Assembly: GCF_014196745.1 (NCBI RefSeq)
Contig: NZ_JACIEH010000006.1
Location: 118,054 to 182,053, forward strand
Direction: 5' to 3'
Length of the DNA stretch: 64,000 bases
Source: Sphingomonas kyeonggiensis
GTDB lineage: Bacteria > Pseudomonadota > Alphaproteobacteria > Sphingomonadales > Sphingomonadaceae
Shown here piece after piece: positions 25,372-32,611 of the stretch (its first letter is position 1; each line of letters opens with the position of its first letter). Both the position numbers and the translations under genes were made by a program. The notes beneath the pieces are model-generated. The model saw nothing but the letters and a program-made list of their open reading frames with translations, did not search any database and was not told the DNA's origin.

Positions 25372-26081
25372 CCGATTGCCTTCAACTGTGCTTCGAAGAT
25401 CTGGTTGCAGCCGATGCGCGCGAGGCGGAGCAGGCGGAGCAGCCCTTCCTCGTCATAGGTCGCGCCCTCGGCGGTCGCCTGCGCCTCGGCGATGTTGCCG
25501 TTGGAGAGCAGGACGAAATTGGCGTCGGCATCGGCGCCGCTGTCCTCGATATAGTCGAGGTCGAGCACCGGCGTGCCCTGGTGGATGCCGCAGGAGACCG
25601 CCGCGACCTGCGCGGTGATCGGGTCTTCCTTGATCAGGCCCTGCGCCATCAGCTTGTTCACTGCGATGCGCAGCGCGACGAACGCGCCCGAGATCGCCGC
25701 GGTGCGGGTGCCGCCATCGGCCTGGATCACGTCGCAATCGAGCGTGATCTGGCGCTCGCCGAGCTTCTTGAGATCGGTGACGGCGCGCAGCGAGCGGCCG
25801 ATCAGGCGCTGGATCTCCTGGGTGCGGCCCGACTGCTTGCCCTTGGCCGCCTCACGCTGGCCGCGGGTGTGGGTCGCGCGGGGAAGCATGCCGTATTCGG
25901 CGGTCACCCAGCCTTCGCCCTTGCCCTTGAGCCAGGGCGGCAGCCGCTCTTCGACGCTGGCGGTGACGAGCACGCGGGTGTCGCCGAAGCTGATCAGCAC
26001 CGAACCCTCGGCATGGCGGGTGAAGTGGGGCTCGATCGTGATCGCACGCATTTCGTCGGGGGCGCGGCCGGATGGGCGCAT
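25368..26081 (-). CDS. rph: Ribonuclease PH
   Basis: The 237-residue enzyme starts at the ATG at 26081 (MRPSGRAPDEMRAITIEPHFTRHAEGS). Its RNase PH features include VLVTASVEERLPPWLKGKGEGWVTAEYGMLPRATHTR, GRTQEIQRLIGRSLRAV, DCDVIQADGGTRTAAI and the C-terminal GATYDEEGLLRLLRLARIG. It trims the 3' ends of tRNA precursors using phosphate. It is followed by rdgB with a 4-base overlap. The upstream neighbour is divergent. Confidence 0.96.
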   Translation of the reverse strand: MRPSGRAPDEMRAITIEPHFTRHAEGSVLISFGDTRVLVTASVEERLPPWLKGKGEGWVTAEYGMLPRATHTRGQREAAKGKQSGRTQEIQRLIGRSLRAVTDLKKLGERQITLDCDVIQADGGTRTAAISGAFVALRIAVNKLMAQGLIKEDPITAQVAAVSCGIHQGTPVLDLDYIEDSGADADANFVLLSNGNIAEAQATAEGATYDEEGLLRLLRLARIGCNQIFEAQLKAIG

Positions 26082-26186
26082 CTGCTTCAGTCTCCTGCAA
26101 GGTTTCTCCGGGCACGTAGACGTAACGGTCGGAACGCGCCAGTGTCGGCAGGCGATCCGCGTATAGGGCCGCAGGGAGAACAGGGT

Positions 26187-26699
26187 ATGCGTAGGCTTTC
26201 GATCATGGGTTTGGGTCTGTTGGCGCTGGCGGGCTGCGTGAAGCCGAGCGGCGGTCCGGCCGGGCCGGGCAAGCCCGTCGCGATCGAAAGCGATTCGATC
26301 CGGTACGAGACCGGCCCCTGTTACGGGCGCTGCCCGGTCTATGCCGTCACCGTGCGTCCCGACGGCACCGGTGTATTCGAGGGCAAGCGCTTCACCGCGG
26401 TGACCGGCGAGAAGGCGTTCAAGCTCAGCCGTGCCGAATATGACGCCTTTGCCGCAAGGCTGGCGCCGTATCGGCCCGAAAGCGGGCAGGTCCGCTATGC
26501 ACCCGGCGAGAAGAATTGCGAGCCGGCGGCCACCGACGCCTCGAGCGTCGACGTGACCTGGACCCGCGCGATCGGCGACAGCCAGGGCCTGTATTTCTAT
26601 TATGGCTGCCGTGCGGAAAAGAACCGCCCGCTGGGCCAGGCGCTCGGCGAGGCGGTGGAGGGGTTGCCGATCCATGACCTGATCGGCGAACGGCCGTAA
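26187..26699 (+). CDS. DUF6438 lipoprotein
   Basis: The 170-residue protein starts at the ATG at 26187 (MRRLSIMGLGLLALAGC), a lipoprotein signal with lipobox LAGC. The mature part holds the DUF6438 block IRYETGPCYGRCPVYAVTVRPDGTGVFEGKRF and three further cysteines, one in KNCEPAAT and one in YYGCRAEK. It is likely to be an anchored periplasmic protein. The function is unknown. It is divergent from rph and convergent with nothing, standing before hrcA. Confidence 0.8.
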   Translation: MRRLSIMGLGLLALAGCVKPSGGPAGPGKPVAIESDSIRYETGPCYGRCPVYAVTVRPDGTGVFEGKRFTAVTGEKAFKLSRAEYDAFAARLAPYRPESGQVRYAPGEKNCEPAATDASSVDVTWTRAIGDSQGLYFYYGCRAEKNRPLGQALGEAVEGLPIHDLIGERP

Positions 26700-26726
26700 T
26701 TATCCGTCCCTCGTTATCCCTGCCTT

Positions 26727-26754
26727 CGTCATCCCCGCCTTCGCGGAGATGACG
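26727..26754. repeat. Intergenic palindromic repeat
   Basis: CGTCATC (26727-26733) and GATGACG (26748-26754) form an imperfect hairpin around CCCGCCTTCGCGGA. The 35,776-35,854 repeat is of the same kind (CCGGGAT...GATGACGG). Such GC-rich units are dispersed between genes in sphingomonads. No CIRCE element is visible before hrcA. Confidence 0.5.
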
Positions 26755-26814
26755 GTAAAGGTCCGGGATGACGCTGAAGGTTGAGGCGCGGCCGGTTTCC
26801 CTTACATAAGCCCC

Positions 26815-27858
26815 ATGACCACCCCGCCGATCCGCGAGCTGACCGACCGCGCCCGCGACGTGTTTCGCATGGTGGTCGAGTCGTATCTGGACACCGGCAC
26901 GCCGGTGGGATCGCGGACGATCGCGCAGATCTCCGGGCTCAACCTCTCGCCCGCCTCGATCCGCAACGTGATGCAGGACCTGGAGGAGCTGGGCCTGCTC
27001 GCCTCGCCGCACACCAGCGCGGGGCGCATGCCGACCGAGACGGGCCTGCGCCTGTTCGTCGACGGCATGATGCAGGCGAACGAACCCTCGGCCGAGGAGC
27101 GCGCGGCGATCGAGCGCAACGCCGCCGAGCGGGGACCGGTCGAGGAGGCGCTGGCCAACACCACTGCCGCGCTCTCCGGCCTCTCGGCCTGTGCCGGGCT
27201 GGTGCTGGTGCCCAAGGTCGAGCCGGTGCTGCGCCAGTTCGGCTTCGTGCCCCTGAGCCACGACCGCGCCCTCGCCGTGCTGGTCGGCGAGGATGGTTCG
27301 GTCGAGAATCGCGTGGTCGAGGTGCCGGGCGGCATGGATCCCACGGCGCTGCAGCGCGCCGCCAATTATCTCTCCGCGACTTTCGGCGGGTTGACGCTCA
27401 GCCAGGCCTTTGCCCGGGCGGAGCGCGAGCTCGGGGCGCAGCGCGCGGCGCTCGACAGTGCGGCGGCGGCGCTTGTCGAGCGCGGCCTCGCAGTGTGGAG
27501 CGAGGATGGCGGCCGCCGCCCGGTGCTGATCGTGCGCGGCCAGGCCCGGCTGATCGACACCGCCGCGGCCGAGGATCTCGACAAGGTCAGCCAGCTGCTC
27601 GACCAGCTCGAAGGACAGGAGGAAATCGCCCGCCTGCTCGATTCGGCGCGCGAGGGCGAAGCGACCCGCATCTTCATCGGATCCGAAAACAAGCTATTCG
27701 CGTTGTCGGGGTCGTCGGTGATCGCCAAGCCGGTGCGCGCGCTCGACGGGCGCGTGGTCGGCGTGGTGGGCGTGATCGGCCCGACTCGGTTGAACTATGC
27801 GCGCGTCGTCCCCATGGTGGATTTCACGGCGGCCACATTGGCCCGACTACTGGCCTGA
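26815..27858 (+). CDS. hrcA: Heat-inducible transcription repressor HrcA
   Basis: The 347-residue protein begins MTTPPIRELTDRARDVFRMVVESYLDTGTPVGSRTIAQ with the winged-helix domain (SPASIRNVMQDLEELGLLASPHTSAGRMPTETGLRLFVD). GAF-like and dimerisation segments follow, ending IFIGSENKLFAL...VGVVGVIGPTRLNYARVVPMVDF. HrcA represses groESL and related genes through CIRCE. It is followed by grpE after 10 bases. I see no CIRCE in the upstream 115 bases. Confidence 0.96.
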   Translation: MTTPPIRELTDRARDVFRMVVESYLDTGTPVGSRTIAQISGLNLSPASIRNVMQDLEELGLLASPHTSAGRMPTETGLRLFVDGMMQANEPSAEERAAIERNAAERGPVEEALANTTAALSGLSACAGLVLVPKVEPVLRQFGFVPLSHDRALAVLVGEDGSVENRVVEVPGGMDPTALQRAANYLSATFGGLTLSQAFARAERELGAQRAALDSAAAALVERGLAVWSEDGGRRPVLIVRGQARLIDTAAAEDLDKVSQLLDQLEGQEEIARLLDSAREGEATRIFIGSENKLFALSGSSVIAKPVRALDGRVVGVVGVIGPTRLNYARVVPMVDFTAATLARLLA

Positions 27859-27868
27859 ACAGGGAATT

Positions 27869-28423
27869 ATGACGGAAGAATCGAAGGTGACGGACTCGGA
27901 AGACACGACGCTGCGCGCGGAAACCGCGGAAGCGGCTCCGGAGGTGGCCGAGCATGATCGCGTGGCCGAGCTCGAGGCGCAGCTTGCCGAAACCAAGGCG
28001 GCGGTGATGTACGCCCAGGCGGAGACCCAGAATGTCCGCCGCCGTGCCGAGAAGGAAGCGCAGGACGCCAAGACCTATGCCGCGACCGCCTTTGCGCGCG
28101 ACGTGCTCTCGGTGGCCGACAATCTCAGCCGCGCGCTCGCCGCGATCCCGGCCGAGCTCAAGGAAGACGAGAAGTTCAAGGGCCTGGTGACGGGCCTCGA
28201 GGCGACCGGCCGCGAGCTCGATTCGGTGTTCGCGCGCCACGGCATCTCGAAGATCGTCGCGCTGGGCGAATCGCTCGATCCCAATCGCCACCAGGCGATG
28301 ATGGAAATGCCGAGCGCCGATGCCGAGCCGGGCACGATCGTGGCAGAGATCCAGGCGGGCTACATGATCCGCGACCGGCTGCTGCGTCCGGCGCTGGTCG
28401 GCGTGGCGAAGAAGCCGGACTGA
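27869..28423 (+). CDS. grpE: Nucleotide exchange factor GrpE
   Basis: The 184-residue protein starts at the ATG at 27869. An acidic N-terminus is followed by a long coiled coil (VAELEAQLAETKAAVMYAQAETQNVRRRAEKE), the four-helix region (FARDVLSVADNLSRALAAIP) and the C-terminal beta wing (VALGESLDPNRHQAMMEMPS...GYMIRDRLLRPALVGVAK). It releases ADP from DnaK. It forms an operon with hrcA and is closed by a terminator at 28,448. Confidence 0.96.
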   Translation: MTEESKVTDSEDTTLRAETAEAAPEVAEHDRVAELEAQLAETKAAVMYAQAETQNVRRRAEKEAQDAKTYAATAFARDVLSVADNLSRALAAIPAELKEDEKFKGLVTGLEATGRELDSVFARHGISKIVALGESLDPNRHQAMMEMPSADAEPGTIVAEIQAGYMIRDRLLRPALVGVAKKPD

Positions 28424-28447
28424 TCCGGCTGAAAGCGCGAGACGAAG

Positions 28448-28475
28448 AGGCCGGGGCGATGCTCCGGCCTTTTTC
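28448..28475 (+). terminator. Terminator after grpE
   Basis: AGGCCGG (28448-28454) pairs with CCGGCCT (28464-28470), followed by TTTTTC. It is a standard Rho-independent signal for hrcA-grpE and lies before the convergent tetR gene. Confidence 0.85.
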
Positions 28476-28520
28476 TTTGCGTCCCCCTCTGCTTTCGCCG
28501 GCCTTCGCCGAGGAAAAGAC

Positions 28521-29093
28521 TCAGGAAGTCCGCATCCCGGCGATCAGGATGTCGACCAGCCGCCGCGCCGTCTCCTGCCAGCCCGGCCCCGCGCTGGCGA
28601 CGCCGGCAATCGCGCGGAGCAGGTCGATCGGGTCCATGTCGAGCCGGATCTCGCCGCTCGCCACCGCGCGGTCGGTGAGCAGCGCGATCGCTTCGGGCGT
28701 GCCGCTGTTGCAGGCGGCATAGAGCGCCGCTGTGCCGCCGGTGACCGATCCGAACACCGCCGCCATGCCATATTTGGTGCCGAGATAGTCGATGAACAGC
28801 AGCAGCCATAGCCGCAACGCCTCGACCGGCGGGTGCGCCGCGCTCAGTTGCGTGGCGGCCGCGGCCAGCTGCCCGGTCTCGTTGCGATAGACCGCCTCGA
28901 TCAGCGCGTCGCGGGTCGGATAGTGGCGGTAGAGCGTGCCGATGCCCACCCCGGCCTCGCGTGCGATCTCCTCCAGGCTGGCGCTCGGCCCCTTCTCGCC
29001 GAACACCGCCTTGGCCGTGTCGAGCAGCCGCAGCCGGTTGCGCTCGGCATCGGCGCGCGGCTTGCGGGAAGGGGAGTCGACAGTTTCGGACAC
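28521..29093 (-). CDS. TetR-family transcriptional regulator
   Basis: The 190-residue regulator most likely starts at the GTG at 29093 (SETVDSPSRKPRADAERNRLRLL). An upstream ATG at 29159 would place the operator inside the gene. The HTH is typical: ILDTAKAVFGEKGPSASLEEIAREAGVGIGTLYRHYPTRDALIEAVY-like. The C-terminal ligand domain is of the type often seen beside SDR genes. It is divergent from the short-chain dehydrogenase at 29,234 and shares with it the operator at 29,119-29,133. Confidence 0.88.
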   Translation of the reverse strand: MSETVDSPSRKPRADAERNRLRLLDTAKAVFGEKGPSASLEEIAREAGVGIGTLYRHYPTRDALIEAVYRNETGQLAAAATQLSAAHPPVEALRLWLLLFIDYLGTKYGMAAVFGSVTGGTAALYAACNSGTPEAIALLTDRAVASGEIRLDMDPIDLLRAIAGVASAGPGWQETARRLVDILIAGMRTS

Positions 29094-29110
29094 GCGCGCG
29101 GGATCATCTC

Positions 29111-29139
29111 TTGAAAAGCGGAGGATGCCTCCGTATTTA
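29111..29139 (+). promoter_or_regulatory. Promoter with TetR operator in its spacer
   Basis: TTGAAA (29111-29116) and TATTTAT (29134-29140) are spaced 17 bases apart and drive the SDR gene. The spacer contains the palindrome CGGAGGATGCCTCCG (29119-29133), arms of six with a three-base centre. A repressor bound here would block RNA polymerase. Confidence 0.7.
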
Positions 29140-29233
29140 TTTCCGGAGACGCCCTCCACTTAGTCTTTCCAAGGTCGCCGGGCAAGGGGCTCGCGGCCGG
29201 TGGAGCCGTGCGTCCGCGTGACGGAGACAGGCA

Positions 29234-30202
29234 ATGACCCAGGTTTTCAATGCAGCTTCCACTACCGACGAAGTGCTCGCCGGCGTCGATCTCAGCGGCA
29301 AGCGCGTGCTCGTCACCGGCGTCTCGGCCGGGCTCGGCGTCGAGACCGCGCGGGTGCTGGCGGCGCACGGCGCGCAGGTGGTCGGCACCGCGCGCGATCT
29401 CGCCAAGGCGGAGCGCGCGACCCAAATGGTGCGCGACCAGGCGGCGAATGGCGGCGGCATCGAACTGGTCGAGCTCGATCTCGCCTCGCTCGCCAGCGTG
29501 CGTGCCGCCGCGGACAGGCTGGTGGCCGATGGTCGCACCTTCGATGTCGTGATCGCCAATGCCGGGGTGATGGCCACCCCGCTCGGCCACACCGTCGACG
29601 GCTTCGAGACCCAGTTCGGCACCAACCATCTCGGCCATTTCGTCTTCGTCAATCGCATCGCGTCGCTCATCAAGGACGGCGGCCGGCTGGTGAACCTCGC
29701 CTCCTCGGGCCATCGCTATGCCGATGTCGACCTCGACGACCCGAATTTCGAGCATACCGCCTATGAGCCGATGGTCGCCTATGGCCGCTCGAAGACCGCG
29801 AACATCCTGTTTGCCGTCGAGTTCGACCGGCGCCACAAGGATCGCGGCGTCCGCGCCACTGCGCTCCACCCCGGCGGCATCCAGACCGAGCTTGGCCGCC
29901 ACATCGGCGAGGACACGCTCGAGCAGGTGATCGGCCGGATCAATGCCGAGCTCGCCGAGCAGGGTCAGCCGCCCTTCCAGTGGAAGACCATCCCCCAGGG
30001 TGCCGCCACCAGCGTCTGGGCCGGCTTCGTTGCTCCGGCGGAGGAAGTCGCCGCGCGCTATTGCGAGAATTGCCATGTCTCGCAGGTCACCGACGGCCTG
30101 ATCAATCCGGTGAGCGAAGGTGTGCGCTCCTATGCGCTCGATCCGGAGAGTGCGAAGGCGCTCTGGACGAAGAGCGAGGAGATGGTCGGCGAGCGCTTCT
30201 GA
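29234..30202 (+). CDS. Short-chain dehydrogenase/reductase (SDR)
   Basis: The 322-residue enzyme has the SDR Rossmann motif (VLVTGVSAGLGVETARVL), the structural NAG (VIANAGVM), the catalytic serine (NLASSGHR) and YxxxK (AYGRSKTAN). It resembles the retinol-dehydrogenase-like/oxidoreductase subfamily that follows TetR genes. The substrate is not evident. RBS GGAGAC precedes the ATG. Expression is probably controlled by the TetR protein encoded on the other strand. Confidence 0.9.
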   Translation: MTQVFNAASTTDEVLAGVDLSGKRVLVTGVSAGLGVETARVLAAHGAQVVGTARDLAKAERATQMVRDQAANGGGIELVELDLASLASVRAAADRLVADGRTFDVVIANAGVMATPLGHTVDGFETQFGTNHLGHFVFVNRIASLIKDGGRLVNLASSGHRYADVDLDDPNFEHTAYEPMVAYGRSKTANILFAVEFDRRHKDRGVRATALHPGGIQTELGRHIGEDTLEQVIGRINAELAEQGQPPFQWKTIPQGAATSVWAGFVAPAEEVAARYCENCHVSQVTDGLINPVSEGVRSYALDPESAKALWTKSEEMVGERF

Positions 30203-30477
30203 GGCCCCTTCAAACCCGCCCCCTCCGGGGGAGGACTGGTCCAAGATCGGCTGCCCCTCCAAACATGACGGCTTTTTCATTTGTAAACCGGGGGCGAGGG
30301 GACCATCTCGCCCTCGGGTGCACAACCGTGCAGCCACAACCGCCAGCTCCGAGAATGGGGTCATGTCCAGCAACGACCATAGTCGATCGACCGTGCCGTC
30401 CAGGGCCGCCGCGCTGAGCTGATCCGCTCACCTCCTGCGCAGCCGCCCCGGACGGCCGGTCGGCAGTGAGGTGTATT

Positions 30478-30912
30478 ATGAACGCAGCCATCCGTTTCCT
30501 CGCGGATCTTCGCTTCTTCAGCGTGGGTCGCGATCCCCATGCGCTGTTCGACGAGCGGCAGACCTTCGGGCAGAAGCTCGCCGATCGGGTGGCCGCCGTG
30601 GGCGGCTCCTGGGGTTTCATCATCAGCTTCGGGCTGTTCCTTGGTGCCTGGGCGGTGCTCAATACCGTCCTGCTCGGGGCGCATGCCTTCGATCCGTTCC
30701 CCTTCATCTTCCTCAACCTGATGCTGTCGATGCTCGCCGCGCTGCAGGCACCGATCATCATGATGAGCCAGAACCGCCAGGCGGCGAAGGATCGGTTCGA
30801 GGCGCGGCTCGATTACGAGACCAATCTGCGCGCCGAGGCGCAGATCGACAGCCTGCACCACAAGATCGACCTGCTCACCGCCGAGATCGCCCGGCTTTCG
30901 CGGGTCGATTGA
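30478..30912 (+). CDS. DUF1003 membrane protein
   Basis: The 144-residue protein starts at the ATG at 30478 with GAGG upstream. The DUF1003 core is clear: FGQKLADRVAAVGGSWGFIISFGLFLGAWAVLN, FDPFPFIFLNLMLSMLAALQAPIIMMSQNRQAAKDR and a helical tail with LDYETNLRAEAQI. There are two membrane helices. The function of the family is unknown. The 275 bases upstream hold a GC-rich hairpin (CCCCCTCC/GGGGGAGG near 30,220) and no gene. Confidence 0.9.
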   Translation: MNAAIRFLADLRFFSVGRDPHALFDERQTFGQKLADRVAAVGGSWGFIISFGLFLGAWAVLNTVLLGAHAFDPFPFIFLNLMLSMLAALQAPIIMMSQNRQAAKDRFEARLDYETNLRAEAQIDSLHHKIDLLTAEIARLSRVD

Positions 30913-30947
30913 AACTACGCTATTGCTAATCATTCGCAAATAATTCT

Positions 30948-31391
30948 ATGGCGATCCCGGCCCGCGGATACCCTGCGGGCAGGGGATCGCCATTGTACCA
31001 GTTCCTCGATCGCTCCGCTGCCGAGCTCGCCTATGTCGACCAGCTGCTGCTCACCTCGATGCGGCAATGGGTGGCGACGATGCGCGCCGGGCGCTGCCCG
31101 TGCAGCGTGCTCGGGCCGGTGCTGCGCGGGCGCGGACTCGTCGAGCTGCTCCCCGATCTCAACATGGCGATGCTGCTGATCGAGCGTGAGGCGCTGTCCC
31201 AACTTTGCTTCAAACCGCCCTTCGCGGCGGAAATTGGCGACGACGAGGCCTTGCTCCTTTCGCTGCATGCGCTAGCACGCGCCGGCGCGCAGCCGCGCGT
31301 CGACGCGGTCATCGAGCAGATCGTGAAACCCGAAGCGCGCCTTCCGCTCTCCGTGGCGGTGGCGCGTATCGCCGTTGCTTTCGCGCGTTGA
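30948..31391 (+). CDS. Conserved hypothetical protein
   Basis: The 147-residue helical protein reads LYQFLDRSAAELAYVDQLLLTSMRQWVATMRAGRCPCSVLGPVLRGRGLVELLPDLNMAMLLIER in its middle. It has a CPC cysteine pair and no membrane segment. I recall similar unnamed proteins in sphingomonads. It stands between DUF1003 and ferredoxin-NADP reductase on the same strand. The start at 30948 is the longest option, and a shorter one would begin nearer LYQFLD. Confidence 0.6.
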   Translation: MAIPARGYPAGRGSPLYQFLDRSAAELAYVDQLLLTSMRQWVATMRAGRCPCSVLGPVLRGRGLVELLPDLNMAMLLIEREALSQLCFKPPFAAEIGDDEALLLSLHALARAGAQPRVDAVIEQIVKPEARLPLSVAVARIAVAFAR

Positions 31392-31445
31392 AGTAAAATT
31401 ACGTTGCAGCGCACCGTGGAATTGGAAAGAGCCGACCTCGTGAAT

Positions 31446-32255
31446 ATGCATGCCCGCCCGCCCATCGTCCTGCCCGAACACCCCGCTTTCCAGACGGCTG
31501 CGGTGCGCTGGGTGAAACATTGGAACGAGCATCTGTTCAGCTTCGCGATCGAGCGCCCCGCGAGCTTCCGCTTCCGCGCCGGCGAGTTCGTGATGATCGG
31601 CCTGGAAGGCGAGGGCAAGCCGCTGATGCGCGCCTATTCGATCGCCAGCCCGACCTGGTCGGACGAGATCGAGTTCCTGTCGATCAAGGTCGAGAACGGT
31701 CCGCTCACCTCGCGCCTGCAGCTGATCCAGCCGGGCGACCAGATCTATCTCGGCAAGAAGCCCACCGGCACCCTCGTCGCCGACGCGCTGCTGCCCGGCA
31801 AGCGCCTCTTCCTGCTGTCGACCGGCACCGGCCTGGCGCCGTTCCTCAGCATCGCCCGCGACCCCGACACCTATGACCGGTTCGAGCAGATCGTCATCGT
31901 CCATTCGACGCGCCGGGTCAGCGACCTCGCCTATCATGACGAACTGACCGCGCAGCTGGCCAACGATCCGCTGGTGGCGGACCAGGCGCTGCTCCAGTTT
32001 CACTATATCCCCACCGTGACGCGCGAGCCGTTCCGCACCAGCGGGCGCATCGGCCAGCTGATCGAGAATGGCTGGCTGTTCAAGGCGCCGGTGCAGGGCC
32101 ATCCCGAGCTCAACCCGGAAACCGACCGCGTCATGCTCTGCGGCTCGAACGCGATGATCAAGGACTTCGCGCAGATGCTCGAAGGGCACGGCTTCGAGGA
32201 AGGTTCGAATGCCAACCCCGGCAGCTTCGTCCTGGAACGCGCCTTCGTCGGCTGA
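31446..32255 (+). CDS. fpr: Ferredoxin-NADP(+) reductase
   Basis: The 269-residue enzyme starts at the ATG at 31446 (MHARPPIVLPEHPAFQTAAV), with a GTG two codons earlier as an alternative. It shows FAD binding (RAYSIASPTW), EFLSIKVENGPLTSRLQ, the NADP pocket (LLSTGTGLAPFLSIARDP) and the C-terminal GSFVLERAFVG. It moves electrons between NADPH and ferredoxin or flavodoxin. It is the type found widely in alphaproteobacteria, near stress genes. Confidence 0.93.
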   Translation: MHARPPIVLPEHPAFQTAAVRWVKHWNEHLFSFAIERPASFRFRAGEFVMIGLEGEGKPLMRAYSIASPTWSDEIEFLSIKVENGPLTSRLQLIQPGDQIYLGKKPTGTLVADALLPGKRLFLLSTGTGLAPFLSIARDPDTYDRFEQIVIVHSTRRVSDLAYHDELTAQLANDPLVADQALLQFHYIPTVTREPFRTSGRIGQLIENGWLFKAPVQGHPELNPETDRVMLCGSNAMIKDFAQMLEGHGFEEGSNANPGSFVLERAFVG

Positions 32256-32262
32256 GGCCACT

Positions 32263-32411
32263 AATTCCTCCCCGAGCTTGTCTCGGGGAGGGGGACCGCC
32301 GCCGAAGGCGGTGGTGGGGGGGCCGGCGCAACGCGCCGGTGCCCGGCGCGCGCCTCCACCCCGACGCTGCGCGTCGCGGTCCCCCTCCCCCAGTAAGCTG
32401 GGGGAGGAATT
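32263..32411. repeat. Large intergenic inverted repeat
   Basis: AATTCCTCCCC (32263-32273) and GGGGAGGAATT (32401-32411) flank an almost perfect palindromic structure with GGGGACCG/CGGTCCCC and internal CCGCC/GGCGG hairpins. It is a GC-rich intergenic unit of sphingomonad type, probably able to fold into a cruciform or terminate transcription on both strands. Confidence 0.6.
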
Positions 32412-32514
32412 TACGGATGCTTGCAATGTAGGATTCCCCCTGCTGTCTTCGCTGAATGGCGCGGCAGGCATTCCGATTTAGGGGTGATTCGAACCGCGGC
32501 CCGCGCCGCCCGGG

Positions 32515-32551
32515 CAAAGTGAAACGATTTGCCGCGACTCCCTTCACTTTG
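32515..32551. repeat. CAAAGTGAA/TTCACTTTG repeat, copy 1
   Basis: CAAAGTGAA (32515-32523) and TTCACTTTG (32543-32551) are separated by 19 bases. A second copy with the same spacing lies at 44,012-44,048. Both stand before core genes (glnD, and the thrS/VOC gap). Confidence 0.6.
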
Positions 32552-32611
32552 CGGCCTCGAGTCAAGATTTCCGGCTTTGCACCCGGCCCGCGCGCGCCCT
32601 ATCTCAGCCGC

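Noticed and set aside
25581..26186. Upstream extension of the DUF6438 lipoprotein gene
   Set aside because: It is antisense to rph, and the lipoprotein signal starts at the ATG at 26,187.
29094..29159. tetR start at the ATG at 29,159
   Set aside because: That start would place the operator and promoter within the gene. The GTG at 29,093 fits the TetR N-terminus.
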